Source of the DNA: Haladaptatus sp. DYF46 | GTDB taxonomy: Archaea > Halobacteriota > Halobacteria > Halobacteriales > Haladaptataceae | Direction: 5' to 3' | NCBI RefSeq assembly: GCF_021083305.1 | Contig: NZ_JAJFAY010000005.1 | Span: 186,001 to 250,000 of the forward strand | Length of the DNA stretch: 64,000 bases | In this document: positions 63,549-64,000 of the stretch, one piece after another | Numbering within the stretch: position 1 is the first letter of the stretch | Layout of the letters: the number at the start of each line of letters is the position of its first letter | Made by a program: the position numbers and the translations under genes | The notes under the pieces: generated by a model | What the model was told of the DNA's origin: nothing | The model's input: only the letters and a program-made list of their open reading frames with translations | The model's database searches: none

Positions 63549-64000
63549 ATGGATTCTGAACCCTCGTTCGAGGTTCACGCGAAACTGGACGTGATGGTTG
63601 AGATGCGCGACGGCGTCGAATTGGCGACCGACGTGTACCGACCCGCAAAAAACGGAGCGGTGGTCGACGAGCCAAAGCCGGCACTTCTGAGCCGAACTCC
63701 GTATAACAAACGGGGAGAGATGACGCGTCACGGCGAGTGGTTCGCAAAGCGTGGGTACGTCGTGGTTCTCCAGGACTGTCGAGGACGGTTCAATAGCGGC
63801 GGGACGTTCGAGATGTTCGTCGACGAACCGGAAGACGGCTACGACACCGTCGAGTGGATCGCGAACGAGGAGTACTGCAACGGTCTGGTCGGGACGATGG
63901 GGTCGTCGTACGGGGCTTGGGTACAGAGTGCGCTCGCAACGCAGGACCCACCGCATCTCGAAGCGATGTTCGTCAATCAGGGGCCGGCGAACGGACGGAA
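63549..64000 (+). CDS. CocE/NonD-family hydrolase (X-Pro dipeptidyl peptidase type), 3' end outside window
   Basis: The first 150 residues are present. EVHAKLDVMVEMRDGVELA and TDVYRPAKNGA are the family start; SRTPYNKRGEM, WFAKRGYVVVLQDCRGRFN with Ser-Gly-Gly, and the nucleophile region VGTMGSSYGAWVQSALAT with Ser follow. Members hydrolyse esters and amides such as cocaine esters, peptides or glutaryl-lactams. It continues the run of hydrolases at the end of the island. Confidence 0.87.
   Translation, partial: MDSEPSFEVHAKLDVMVEMRDGVELATDVYRPAKNGAVVDEPKPALLSRTPYNKRGEMTRHGEWFAKRGYVVVLQDCRGRFNSGGTFEMFVDEPEDGYDTVEWIANEEYCNGLVGTMGSSYGAWVQSALATQDPPHLEAMFVNQGPANGR

Noticed and set aside
1..64000. 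tRNA or rRNA genes as integration sites
   Set aside because: I found no cloverleaf-like sequence with a TTCGA T-arm and acceptor pairing when reading through; without a scan this is not absolute.

Overview
The window is haloarchaeal DNA. The proteins are rich in Asp and Glu. The markers are archaeal: a proteasome alpha subunit, Orc1/Cdc6, CTP-dependent riboflavin kinase, an F420-reductase relic, twin-arginine lipoproteins, and leaderless genes with a TATA box about 25-35 bases before the ATG. Genus cannot be fixed from sequence alone. Moderate GC, many relic genes, IS6-type debris and a ParA/Orc replicon module suggest a megaplasmid or a plastic part of a chromosome.

Layout. (1) 1-8.2 kb is a decayed stretch: an arylsulfotransferase-like beta-propeller protein, a chromate-transporter gene broken by frameshifts and cut by an IS6-family element, an aldo/keto reductase, a Tat lipoprotein, a second IS6 transposase relic, an F420-reductase relic and an isolated proteasome alpha subunit. 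Both transposase relics carry a roughly 57-bp double-hairpin module. (2) 8.9-14.5 kb holds an archaeal ATPase and a replicon module: phased 13-bp repeats, parA with two small downstream genes, an orc1/cdc6 gene with a frameshift, an origin (ORB-like repeats around an AT tract), and a second 13-bp repeat array. (3) 14.8-27.2 kb has housekeeping-type and accessory genes: Mn-dependent pyrophosphatase, serine acetyltransferase, several tiny Cys-rich proteins, an isolated PglX-type DNA methyltransferase of 1429 aa, a formaldehyde-dehydrogenase-like enzyme, an NmrA-like protein and an NAD(P)H-hydrate dehydratase. (4) 27.2-34 kb is a belt of gene relics (malic enzyme, cupin, class III aminotransferase, LivF, LivG) with a few intact hypothetical genes. 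(5) 35-64 kb is a continuous catabolic island.

The island has two IclR regulators, a full branched-chain-type ABC importer (substrate-binding protein, two permeases, two ATPases), a two-subunit CoA-transferase, a ring-cleavage-type VOC dioxygenase, a flavin-dependent LLM monooxygenase, a flavin-reductase-like protein, alpha/beta hydrolases, an SDR, zinc and iron alcohol dehydrogenases, methylmalonate-semialdehyde dehydrogenase, a lactate-racemase-domain protein, and two copies each of a FAH-family and a TatD-family hydrolase. Riboflavin kinase and the RibB step of riboflavin synthesis sit inside it. My inference is import and oxidative breakdown of an unidentified carboxylated, possibly cyclic, compound through acyl-CoA and semialdehyde intermediates, with local flavin supply. 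The substrate cannot be named from the sequence.
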